Source: CAZUZD01 sp964624465 (lineage in GTDB: Bacteria; Planctomycetota; Planctomycetia; Isosphaerales; Isosphaeraceae). From it: a stretch of 5,569 bases of DNA. Where the stretch lies: contig CAZUZD010000384.1 in NCBI GenBank assembly GCA_964624465.1, positions 1-5,569 of the forward strand. The letters run 5' to 3'. The notes beneath the pieces are model-generated. The model searched no databases. It was not told the DNA's origin and saw nothing but the letters and a program-made list of their open reading frames with translations. Below, piece by piece: positions 1-5,569 of this stretch. The translations under genes were made by a program, and so were the position numbers. Position 1 is the stretch's first letter. Each line of letters begins with the position of its first letter.

Positions 1-3
1 GGC

Positions 4-1305
4 TCAGGCCTGCTTGGCCGCCTGGCGACGGCGGCGGAGGGCGGCCACACCCAGGGGCAGGCCGGCCGAGGCCAGCATGACCAGGGTCGCGGGCTCGGGC
101 ACCACCGGCAGGGCCTTGGGCGTCAGCAGGAATGCGGTCTTGACGCCGTTGAGGTAACCGTAGCCGACGATCTGACCCAGCGAGTTGATCGAGCGGGCCT
201 CGGAGAGCACCCAGCCGGCCGTCACGTCGCTGACGTCGTTGAGGTTGATCATCGTCGTGCCGTTCCAGAGGAAGGCATTCAGGTCGGTGTTCGAGGCGGT
301 GTACGAGCTGCCGACCACCTTGCCGGCGTCGTTCACACCCAGGCCGTAGCTGTTGTCACCACCCAGGGTGCCCAGGTTCGTCGGGCTGCCCGGCGCACCC
401 TGACCGTTCGAGGTCTGCCAGACGGTTGCGCGGATCTGGCCGTTGGCCAGGTCCGACTGGCCGGCGACCAGGCCCGCCGTGTTGATCGCCCGGGCGACGC
501 CGAAGGTCGAGTCGACGGTGAGGTTGGCCAGGGCCTGCATGCCGGTGCCCGAGCTGGCGACGAACGCCTGCGAGCTGACGCCCGGCAGGGCCACCTGGGA
601 GCTGCCGACCGCGAAGCCGGCGGTGTTCACGCCGTACGCGATGCTGTTGGCGAACGGGTCGCCGGGGTTCAGGGTGCCCAGGTCCGAGATCACGCCGTTG
701 GTCCACACCGTGGCGTGGGTGGCGTTGAAGTCGGGGGTGTCCGAGAAGCCGGCGATCGTGGGGATGGCGTTGTTGTTGATCGCCTGGGCCCCGCTCAGCT
801 GGGCCAGGCCGCCCAGGTTGCCCAGGTCCGTGCCCGAGCTCACCGGCGTGTTGCTGGGGGTCGAGAAGGCGGTGTAGTTGTAGTTGACGTTCTCATAGTC
901 GGTGGTGCCGACGATGGTGCCCGCGTTGTTGATGCCGAAGGCCTGGCTGCCGGTGCCGAAGCCGCCGGCGCTCCCCAGGCCGATGCCACCGACCGGCGCC
1001 AGGCCGCCCGAGTAGTTCCACTGCACGGACTGATCGATCGGGGTGCCGGCGGGCACCGGGGGATCCGGGTAGTCGGAGCCGGTGTAGCTCTGGCCCACGA
1101 TCTGGCTGTTGTCGTTGATGTACCAGGCCTCGCCCAGCGTGTTGCTGCCCGGGGCGGACAGGGTCACCACATCGTAGATGATGTCGGCACGGGCCGGGCC
1201 AGCCAGGCCCAGGCCACCGGTCAGCACCGCGGCCGCCAGCAGGCGGAAGGCAGGCCGCCGGGTGCGGCGGGACGTCGGCAGATCGCTGGAGCGCAACGAA
1301 GTCAT
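4..1305 (-). CDS. Secreted HAF-repeat protein with PEP-CTERM sorting signal
   Basis: Complete 433-residue protein, exported and probably processed at the C-terminus. Residues 13-40 form a signal peptide: a basic start (RRTRR), a hydrophobic core around 21-36 and an ARA site before Asp41. The mature part has seven copies of the HAF-type motif (I/V-N-x-x-G-x-x-x-G) near residues 63, 125, 176, 226, 274, 324 and 373, several accompanied by LGxLGG-like strings (161, 209, 311). The C-terminus carries VPEPATL (402-408), a hydrophobic segment and RRRR (424-427), the classic PEP-CTERM tripartite signal. In known systems an exosortase recognises this signal; none lies in the window. No cysteine is seen. 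The ATG at 1305 is supported by a GAGAGG ribosome site 8 nt upstream and by the signal peptide following directly. The gene diverges from the DUF418 gene. The role of HAF repeats is not established; an extracellular or biofilm-matrix role is only inference. Confidence 0.93.
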   Translation of the reverse strand: MTSLRSSDLPTSRRTRRPAFRLLAAAVLTGGLGLAGPARADIIYDVVTLSAPGSNTLGEAWYINDNSQIVGQSYTGSDYPDPPVPAGTPIDQSVQWNYSGGLAPVGGIGLGSAGGFGTGSQAFGINNAGTIVGTTDYENVNYNYTAFSTPSNTPVSSGTDLGNLGGLAQLSGAQAINNNAIPTIAGFSDTPDFNATHATVWTNGVISDLGTLNPGDPFANSIAYGVNTAGFAVGSSQVALPGVSSQAFVASSGTGMQALANLTVDSTFGVARAINTAGLVAGQSDLANGQIRATVWQTSNGQGAPGSPTNLGTLGGDNSYGLGVNDAGKVVGSSYTASNTDLNAFLWNGTTMINLNDVSDVTAGWVLSEARSINSLGQIVGYGYLNGVKTAFLLTPKALPVVPEPATLVMLASAGLPLGVAALRRRRQAAKQA

Positions 1306-1313
1306 CAGCGGTT

Positions 1314-1319
1314 CCTCTC
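1314..1319 (-). promoter_or_regulatory. Ribosome binding site of the PEP-CTERM gene
   Basis: Read on the minus strand this is GAGAGG, followed by 8 nt and then the ATG at 1305. It is a good purine-rich Shine-Dalgarno match at normal spacing and fixes the start of the PEP-CTERM gene. Confidence 0.7.
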
Positions 1320-1433
1320 GTGTGTTCCAGGGGGTATCGGCCGGTCAGGGCCCATGCCACCGCTCGGACCCGGGTCAGTCCGTGAAGTTGACAAATAAGA
1401 TCTGAGGTAGCCAAAGGCACCCAATACGATCCT

Positions 1434-1463
1434 TTGATAACCGCTGCCCCGGGGGGCTGTCAA
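1434..1463 (-). promoter_or_regulatory. Candidate sigma70-type promoter for the PEP-CTERM gene
   Basis: On the minus strand a perfect TTGACA (-35, 1458-1463) is followed by an 18-nt spacer and TATCAA (-10, 1434-1439, four of six consensus bases). It lies in the A/T-richer part of the divergent region and would give a leader of roughly 120 nt before the ATG at 1305. The spacer contains GCCCC and GGGGC arms two bases apart (1446-1457), a possible protein-binding site. This is consensus matching only; planctomycete promoters are not always close to the E. coli consensus. Confidence 0.4.
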
Positions 1464-1548
1464 CGTTCGGTCTTGAAAATCACCCAAAGAACGGCTTTGT
1501 TTCGAATTGTCGACATGGGGGCCGGGGGGGTGGCGGCCGGCCGGGTCC

Positions 1549-1578
1549 GGGGCGGCCGGCGGGGGGAAGGGGAGGGGG
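1549..1578 (+). promoter_or_regulatory. Potential G-quadruplex in the DUF418 gene leader
   Basis: Four G runs of at least four bases occur in 30 nt: 1549-1552, 1561-1566, 1569-1572 and 1574-1578, with loops of 8, 2 and 1 nt. Two more runs (1517-1521 and 1524-1530) lie just upstream. This fits the sequence pattern of an intramolecular G-quadruplex on the coding strand, about 110 nt upstream of the DUF418 start, so it could form in the mRNA leader if transcription begins upstream. Formation and any regulatory effect are inference; base composition alone could produce the pattern. Confidence 0.35.
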
Positions 1579-1677
1579 TGGCGGAATTGCTGGAAGATCG
1601 GCGATCGTGAGACGAAGTTTTCCTGGTGGGGCGGTCGGCCGGGCCGATGCCGGGGATCTTGGCAGTCCGGGGCACGC

Positions 1678-1684
1678 GAGGGGG
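1678..1684 (+). promoter_or_regulatory. Ribosome binding site deciding the DUF418 start
   Basis: GAGGGGG sits 5 nt upstream of the ATG at 1690. It supports this ATG over the in-frame TTG at 1507, which has only G-rich non-coding-looking sequence after it. Confidence 0.6.
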
Positions 1685-1689
1685 CACGC

Positions 1690-3243
1690 ATGGCGACGTC
1701 GGAACCGGGAACTGGGGCCGAGCGGGCGGCGTGGGCGCCCGAGGCCGGTGATCCGCCCCGGGAGCACGCCGGGTGGCTCGCGCCCGACGCGGCCGGCCCG
1801 GGGCCGGTCGGGGCCGATCCGGCGGTCGGGGGCGAGTTCGAGCCCTCGGAGCCGCCGCCCGGCGCCGGGCCCGACGTGGCCCCGGCCCCGGCGGTGCCGC
1901 CGCGGCCGGTGGAGGCCCTGGAGCGGGTCGGGTCGGTCGACGTGCTGCGGGGGCTGGCCCTGATGGGCATCCTGGCGATGAACGTCGTCGCCTTCGCCTG
2001 GCCCGAGCGGGTCTACGGCACCCCGATCGCCGACCCCTCGGCCGGGCCCCTGGACATCGGCCTCTGGGCGTTCAACCACCTCGTCTTCGACACGAAGATG
2101 ATGACCCTCTTCTCGATGCTCTTCGGCGCCGGCCTGGTGCTGATGAGCGACCGCGCCGACGGCCGTGGTGCGAAGCTCCGCGGCGTCTACTACCGCCGCT
2201 GCTTCTGGCTGCTGGTCATCGGCTGCGTGCATGCGTACCTGATCTGGGACGGCGACATCCTGGTCATGTACGCCCTCTGCGGCTTCGTGCTCTACCCGAT
2301 GCGGCACCTGCGGCCCCGCACCCTGATCGTCGCCGGCGTGGCCTGCAACCTGGTCCTGTTCGCCCTCTGGGCGGGCTTCCGGACCGTGGGCGTGCCCTAC
2401 ATGCGCACCACGGCCGCGCGGGTCGAGGCCAAGAAGGCGGCGAGCGAGAAGCCCACCCGCTGGGAGCTGCGGGTGCACGAGGGCTGGACCTCGATGACCA
2501 AGTCGAAGCCGCCCAGCCGTGAGAAGTTCCTGGAGCAGATCGCGATCCACCGCGGCCCCTACGTCGGCCTGGTGCAGCACCGCGCCGAGCAGCTGATCTT
2601 CGTGCAGACGATCGGCTTCGTGCTCGGCGGCTGGTGGCTGGCCGGCGGCCGCATGCTCATCGGCATGGGGCTGATGAAGCTCGGGGTCTTCGGCGCCGGG
2701 CTGTCGCGGCGGACGTACGCCTGGATGGCGGCCATCGGCTACGGCGTCGGCCTCCCCTTGATGGCCTTCGACGTCTGGGTCGAGGTCCGCAACGGCTTCT
2801 TCGAGGGCCGGATGTTCGACTACATCATGGCCGGCTGGCCGATGCTCACCCTCTACGGCAGCCTGCTCGTCGTCGCCGGCCACATCGGCCTGGTCATGCT
2901 GCTGGTGCAGACCGGCACGCTGGCCTGGCTGACCCGGCGCCTGGCCGCCGCCGGCCGCATGGCCTTGAGCAACTACCTGTTCGACTCGATCCTCTGCACC
3001 ACCCTGTTCTACGGCTACGGCTTCGACCTCTTCGCCACCCTGGGCCGGCCCTGGCTCTATGGCCTGGTGCTCGCGATCTGGGCGTTCCAGCTCTGGTTCA
3101 GCCCCATCTGGCTGGCCCACTTCCGCTTCGGACCGGCCGAGTGGCTCTGGCGCTCGCTGACCTACTGGCAGCTCCAGCCCATGCGCCGCCAGGCCCCGGC
3201 CCCCGCCCCCGACGCCCCCCTCCCACTCCCCGCCGTCGCCTGA
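1690..3243 (+). CDS. DUF418 (YeiB-like) polytopic membrane protein
   Basis: Complete 517-residue integral membrane protein of the DUF418/YeiB family. Family hallmarks are visible in order: ERVGSVDVLRGLALMGILAMN (residues 78-98, first membrane helix); FDTKMMTLFSMLFGAGLVL (133-151); a YYRR helix with HAYLIWDGDIL (181-191), where the His and the DGD are the strongly conserved polar residues; GRMALSNYL (422-430); and FGPAEWLWRSLTYW (480-493) near the C-terminus. About ten hydrophobic segments are seen, with a polar loop at roughly 236-300. The family resembles membrane acyltransferases, but its substrate is not established and I assign none. It is much longer than E. coli YeiB (about 385 residues), largely because of a Pro/Ala/Gly-rich, acidic N-terminal extension (about 1-77), the polar loop and a PAPAPAP tail. 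The ATG at 1690 is chosen for its ribosome site; high third-position GC continues through the extension, so that part is probably translated. The gene is monocistronic: divergent upstream, convergent downstream. Confidence 0.92.
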   Translation: MATSEPGTGAERAAWAPEAGDPPREHAGWLAPDAAGPGPVGADPAVGGEFEPSEPPPGAGPDVAPAPAVPPRPVEALERVGSVDVLRGLALMGILAMNVVAFAWPERVYGTPIADPSAGPLDIGLWAFNHLVFDTKMMTLFSMLFGAGLVLMSDRADGRGAKLRGVYYRRCFWLLVIGCVHAYLIWDGDILVMYALCGFVLYPMRHLRPRTLIVAGVACNLVLFALWAGFRTVGVPYMRTTAARVEAKKAASEKPTRWELRVHEGWTSMTKSKPPSREKFLEQIAIHRGPYVGLVQHRAEQLIFVQTIGFVLGGWWLAGGRMLIGMGLMKLGVFGAGLSRRTYAWMAAIGYGVGLPLMAFDVWVEVRNGFFEGRMFDYIMAGWPMLTLYGSLLVVAGHIGLVMLLVQTGTLAWLTRRLAAAGRMALSNYLFDSILCTTLFYGYGFDLFATLGRPWLYGLVLAIWAFQLWFSPIWLAHFRFGPAEWLWRSLTYWQLQPMRRQAPAPAPDAPLPLPAVA

Positions 3244-3269
3244 CCCGGCACCCGGGAACCCGGCCCCGA

Positions 3270-3324
3270 AACCGCCGCCAGCCCCCGCGACGAGCCCCGG
3301 CTCCCGCGGGGGCTGGCGGCGGTT
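3270..3324 (+). terminator. Strong hairpin, likely terminator of the DUF418 gene
   Basis: A perfect 20-bp stem pairs 3270-3289 with 3305-3324. The 15-nt loop contains a small nested stem (GAGC 3292-3295 with GCTC 3300-3303). It begins 27 nt after the DUF418 stop. No T run follows, so it is not a canonical intrinsic terminator; in high-GC bacteria such hairpins often act as terminators or 3'-end stabilisers. Being symmetrical it could also act on the opposite strand. Confidence 0.65.
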
Positions 3325-3410
3325 CGCGTCCGGGGTCGGATTCGCCAGCCCTGGGCGACCGGGGCCCAGCGCGCGGAGGTTCAGAGCACACGGCCTCGCC
3401 CCCCCGATTT

Positions 3411-3442
3411 CGTAGGGCGGATCAGCGGAGCGTCATCCGCCG
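3411..3442 (+). repeat. REP-like element, left copy of inverted pair
   Basis: This 32-base unit is perfectly reverse-complementary to 3548-3579. It is itself an imperfect palindrome: an outer GTAG foot (3412-3415), then GGCGGAT (3416-3422) pairing with ATCCGCC (3435-3441), a mismatch, and a short inner stem closing on a GGA loop (3427-3429). A GTAG-type foot followed by an imperfect hairpin is the known architecture of REP sequences mobilised by RAYT (REP-associated tyrosine) transposases. No RAYT gene is in the window. Confidence 0.7.
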
Positions 3443-3475
3443 CGGCCGCACGGAGGGCCCCCCGGGGCCACGCGG

Positions 3476-3485
3476 NNNNNNNNNN
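3476..3485. other. Assembly gap (10 N)
   Basis: Ten consecutive undetermined bases lie between the two REP-like copies. A run of exactly ten N is typical of a scaffold join of arbitrary size, so the true sequence between the copies may be longer or different. Similar strings flank it (ACGGAGGGCCC at 3450-3460 and ACGGAGGCCC at 3491-3500), which might mark unmerged contig ends. Confidence 0.95.
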
Positions 3486-3547
3486 CCCGAACGGAGGCCC
3501 TCGATGCGACACTCGCGCCGGTCGACACTACGGTGTCCGCCCCGGCC

Positions 3548-3579
3548 CGGCGGATGACGCTCCGCTGATCCGCCCTACG
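3548..3579 (-). repeat. REP-like element, right copy of inverted pair
   Basis: Exact reverse complement of 3411-3442, without a mismatch over 32 bases; identity stops sharply on both sides. The GTAG foot lies at the outer end (CTAC at 3575-3578 on the plus strand). Together the two copies form a REPIN/BIME-like doublet spanning 169 bases as assembled, able to fold into one long hairpin or two short ones. Confidence 0.7.
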
Positions 3580-3630
3580 TGAAGACCGAGCCGACCCGGG
3601 GCCCGGATCCGTCGGCCATCGGCGCAACGG

Positions 3631-3675
3631 CCGAGGGACGCCCGGGGAGCCGTTGGCTCCGGGGGCGTCCCTCGG
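3631..3675 (-). terminator. Hairpin, likely terminator of the minus-strand DUF11-like gene
   Basis: A 21-base arm (3631-3651) pairs with 3655-3675 around a 3-nt loop (GTT), with only two adjacent G-G mismatches (3644/3662 and 3645/3661). It starts 36 nt past the stop codon of the minus-strand gene ending at 3712. No T run is seen on the minus strand after the stem, so efficiency as an intrinsic terminator is uncertain. Confidence 0.6.
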
Positions 3676-3711
3676 GGTGGACTTCGATCCCGGCGGGTCA
3701 GGCCGGCCGGA

Positions 3712-5569
3712 TCACTTGCGGAGGCCCGAGGCGGGGGTGACGCGGGTGATGACGGTCTGGCTCAGGCCGGGCTTGGGGATGTCGTCGTGCAGGATCGTGA
3801 CCTGGCAGGAGCCGTCGCCGGCCTTCAGGGCCTTGATCCGCACGGTGAGCGTGACCTCGGCGCCCGGGGGCAGGCGGTCGACCAGCGGCAGCATGGCCTG
3901 CGTCGGCGCCTGGCCGGCGGCGGGCGGGACGAGCTTGCCGTCGGCGCCGATGACCCCGAGCACCTGCATCGTGTCGCCCACGAGCTGGCCGGTGATCTGG
4001 ATGTTCGTCGCCTCCTTGGAGCCGTCGTTGCGGAGCCGGATCTCGACGTCGGTGGTCTCCCCCTCGTCGAGCACGCCGCGGCTCTCGCTGACCGAGACCC
4101 GCAGCTTGGGCGCGCCCTTGATGTGCGTCGTCAGCAGCCGCTGGATGGCCGGCACCCGCTCGGCCTTGGTGCCGGCGCGGACGGTGTAGGTGCCGACGCG
4201 GCCCATCTGCACGTCGATGGTGAACTCCTGGCGCTCCTGGGGCGGCACCTCGGAGACCTTCCAGGTGAACGTCCGGCTCTGCGCCGACCACGTCGCGCCC
4301 CGGGGCGTCACCGCCAGCGGCTGGCCGCCCACGGGCACCTGCGCCGCCACGATCACGTCGCGGGCCGGCGCCGTGCCGGTGTTCGTGAGCACGATCCGAT
4401 AGGTCCCCTTCGAGTCGGGGTACCGCTCGTCGGGTCCGACCAGCTCCAGGTTCAACTGCGGCTCGACGACCTCGATCTGGGTGCTGGCGACGACCTCGGC
4501 GGGCAGGTCGGCGCTGACGACCTTGACGTCGATGGGCTGGATGCCCATCGCCTTGGTGTCGACCTCCAGGCGGACGTTGACCGTCTCGCCCGGCGCGATC
4601 GTGTCCTTCTCGTGGCCGGGCACGTCCCGCAGCGGCAGGACCAGGTCGCGGCCGCGGGGGTGGTCGAGGCCGGGGCCGAGCTTGGCCTCGATCTTGACGT
4701 CGCGGGCCGGGAAGTCGCCGAAGTTCGAGACGCTGAGGTCGAACGTGACGGTGTCGCCGCGCATCGGGCGGGTCTTGTCGGGCCGCATCTCGACCTTGAG
4801 CTGCGGCTCGCGGACCACCGAGCGGGCCCGGGCTCCGGCCTGCATGCTCACGGTCACGGCGTGGTCGAGGTCCCCCTTGCCCTTGGCCCGGATCTTGACG
4901 CGGATGATCTTCTCCGCGCCCGAGTTCAGGCTGTTGAGCTGCCAGAGGCAGAGCGGCCCGACCTGTCGCGAGAGGGTCGGCTCGCTGCTGACGAAGTCGA
5001 TCGTCTCGGGCAGGTTGTACCGCACCATCAGGTTGGTGGCGTCGGTGGGCCCCGAGTTCCGCACGATGATGATGAAGACGCTCTCGCGGTTGCGGTTGAC
5101 CACCTCGGGAGCCCGGACCTCGACCGTGACGCCGACGGCGTTCGGGCCGGTCTTGAGCTGGCTGGCCGGCGGCACGAAGGCATCGCCGGTGACCGGGTCG
5201 TTGCCGCCGGCGGGCGCGGTGGTGCCCGGGGGCGGCTCCTTGGCCGGGGGCAGGCCGGGGTTCACCTCGCCGGGGGCCTGGGCAGGCGTGACGCCCTCGT
5301 CGCGGAGCGGGGCCTCGCCGTCGTCGGCCCCGAGGATCGTGGCGCCCTCGATGCGGCCATCGGCCGGCGTGGGCGTGGGCTCGAAGTCGGGCACGCCCGC
5401 ACCGCGGGGCGCCGTGGCCGGCGCGGCGGGCTGTGTCGCCGGCGCCTGGGGCGGCGCCGCGGGGGCGGTCGGCGGGGCGGTCGGAGCCGGATTCTGGGCC
5501 GGGGCCGGGGTGGCCTCGGCGGTTGGGGTGGGCGTGGGCAGGGCCAGGCCCTCGAAGGGCCGGGGCGCC
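3712..5569 (-). CDS. DUF11-type repeat domain protein, N-terminus beyond window
   Basis: Partial gene: the open frame runs off the right edge and 618 C-terminal residues are visible (stop TGA at 3712-3714). The first 58 visible residues are a Pro/Ala/Thr-rich string (PTPTPT, PAPAQNPAPT and similar), and low-complexity sequence continues to about residue 140. Then come four tandem beta-sandwich domains of 110-126 residues, at about 146-255, 256-370, 371-487 and 488-613. Each has the DUF11/CARDB-like pattern of an N-x-G turn followed by an A-x-(N/D)-(V/I/L) strand: VRNSGPTDATNL, VSNFGDFPARDV, LTNTGTAPARDV, LRNDGSKEATNI. Domain 1 also shows the DUF11 signature LP-x-x-I-x-F-V-S. Such arrays are usually exported adhesive or structural proteins, but the signal peptide would be outside the window. 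Only two cysteines are visible, so it is not the Cys-rich OmcB type. The GTG at 5392-5394 is an internal Val, not the start. The gene converges on DUF418; its function is unknown. Confidence 0.88.
   Translation of the reverse strand, partial: APRPFEGLALPTPTPTAEATPAPAQNPAPTAPPTAPAAPPQAPATQPAAPATAPRGAGVPDFEPTPTPADGRIEGATILGADDGEAPLRDEGVTPAQAPGEVNPGLPPAKEPPPGTTAPAGGNDPVTGDAFVPPASQLKTGPNAVGVTVEVRAPEVVNRNRESVFIIIVRNSGPTDATNLMVRYNLPETIDFVSSEPTLSRQVGPLCLWQLNSLNSGAEKIIRVKIRAKGKGDLDHAVTVSMQAGARARSVVREPQLKVEMRPDKTRPMRGDTVTFDLSVSNFGDFPARDVKIEAKLGPGLDHPRGRDLVLPLRDVPGHEKDTIAPGETVNVRLEVDTKAMGIQPIDVKVVSADLPAEVVASTQIEVVEPQLNLELVGPDERYPDSKGTYRIVLTNTGTAPARDVIVAAQVPVGGQPLAVTPRGATWSAQSRTFTWKVSEVPPQERQEFTIDVQMGRVGTYTVRAGTKAERVPAIQRLLTTHIKGAPKLRVSVSESRGVLDEGETTDVEIRLRNDGSKEATNIQITGQLVGDTMQVLGVIGADGKLVPPAAGQAPTQAMLPLVDRLPPGAEVTLTVRIKALKAGDGSCQVTILHDDIPKPGLSQTVITRVTPASGLRK

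Larger units (their letters stand above)
1306..1689. other. Divergent intergenic region between the PEP-CTERM and DUF418 genes
   Basis: This 384-base stretch separates two divergently transcribed genes and should hold both promoters. Its middle part (about 1385-1510) is clearly richer in A/T than the rest of the window, as expected for promoters. A minus-strand promoter candidate is listed separately. For the plus strand only weak matches are seen: TTGAAA at 1473-1478 and TTTGTT at 1496-1501 with a 17-nt spacer. The part from 1517 to 1580 is very rich in G runs on the plus strand. I see no convincing small gene; open frames here are high-GC shadows. Confidence 0.75.
3244..3711. other. Convergent intergenic region without genes
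   Basis: This 468-base region separates two converging genes. In order it holds a strong hairpin behind the DUF418 gene, an outward-facing pair of REP-like elements around a 10-N gap, and a second hairpin behind the minus-strand gene. No ORF here has a family hallmark or credible ribosome site. The true length is uncertain because of the gap. Confidence 0.8.

Noticed and set aside
1226..1269. Tat (twin-arginine) signal in the PEP-CTERM protein
   Set aside because: RRTRRPAF contains arginine pairs but not the S-R-R-x-F-L-K pattern; an ordinary Sec signal peptide explains the sequence.
1388..1393. Perfect plus-strand TTGACA as -35 for the DUF418 gene
   Set aside because: No acceptable -10 box lies 15-19 nt downstream; the first A/T-rich candidate (TACGAT, 1425-1430) is 31 nt away.
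1507..1689. In-frame upstream extension of DUF418 from a TTG at 1507
   Set aside because: It has no good ribosome site, runs through the G-run leader and translates to Gly/Arg/Trp-rich sequence; the ATG at 1690 has a GAGGGGG site at proper spacing.
1480..3120. 546-codon open frame on the minus strand opposite the DUF418 gene
   Set aside because: The translation is a low-complexity mix of His, Gln, Glu, Ala, Pro and Gly with no family motif, as expected from the antisense of GC-rich coding DNA; the plus-strand frame has clear DUF418 hallmarks.
3411..3579. CRISPR array or insertion sequence ends
   Set aside because: There are only two copies, inverted rather than direct, no regular spacers, no visible transposase and no target-site duplication at the borders; a REP doublet fits better.
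3653..4402. Plus-strand open frames opposite the DUF11-like gene
   Set aside because: They lack recognisable domains and ribosome sites and overlap a minus-strand frame with clear domain repeats; they are high-GC shadows.
5392..5394. GTG as the start of the DUF11-like gene
   Set aside because: The frame stays open to the window edge with the same Pro/Ala/Thr-rich composition on both sides of this codon, so it reads as an internal valine.

Overview
The window is very GC-rich DNA with spaced-out genes. It carries a PEP-CTERM secreted HAF-repeat protein, a DUF418 (YeiB-like) membrane protein and a large surface or periplasmic protein made of DUF11-type domains. This mix, with Pro/Ala-rich extensions on two of the three proteins, suggests a planctomycete, most likely Isosphaeraceae or a relative. 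That placement is inference from protein style; the window has no marker gene.

Layout: (1) positions 4-1305, minus strand: a complete secreted protein with seven HAF-type repeat motifs and a C-terminal PEP-CTERM anchor. (2) 1306-1689: a divergent intergenic region with a plausible minus-strand promoter and a very G-rich leader in front of the next gene. (3) 1690-3243, plus strand: a complete polytopic DUF418 protein with a Pro/Ala/Gly-rich N-terminal extension. (4) 3244-3711: a convergent intergenic region with no gene. It holds one strong hairpin behind each flanking gene and, between them, a perfect 32-bp inverted repeat whose two copies each look like a REP element (outer GTAG foot plus imperfect palindrome). 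A 10-N assembly gap lies inside this pair. (5) 3712 to the right edge, minus strand: the C-terminal 618 residues of a larger protein with a Pro/Ala/Thr-rich stretch followed by four tandem DUF11-like beta-sandwich domains. Its real start is outside the window.

The three genes do not form an operon: genes 1 and 2 diverge, genes 2 and 3 converge. All three products belong to the cell envelope or exterior, but nothing shows that they work together. No defence, biosynthetic or mobile gene system is visible. The most interesting item is the REPIN/BIME-like inverted repeat pair around the assembly gap.
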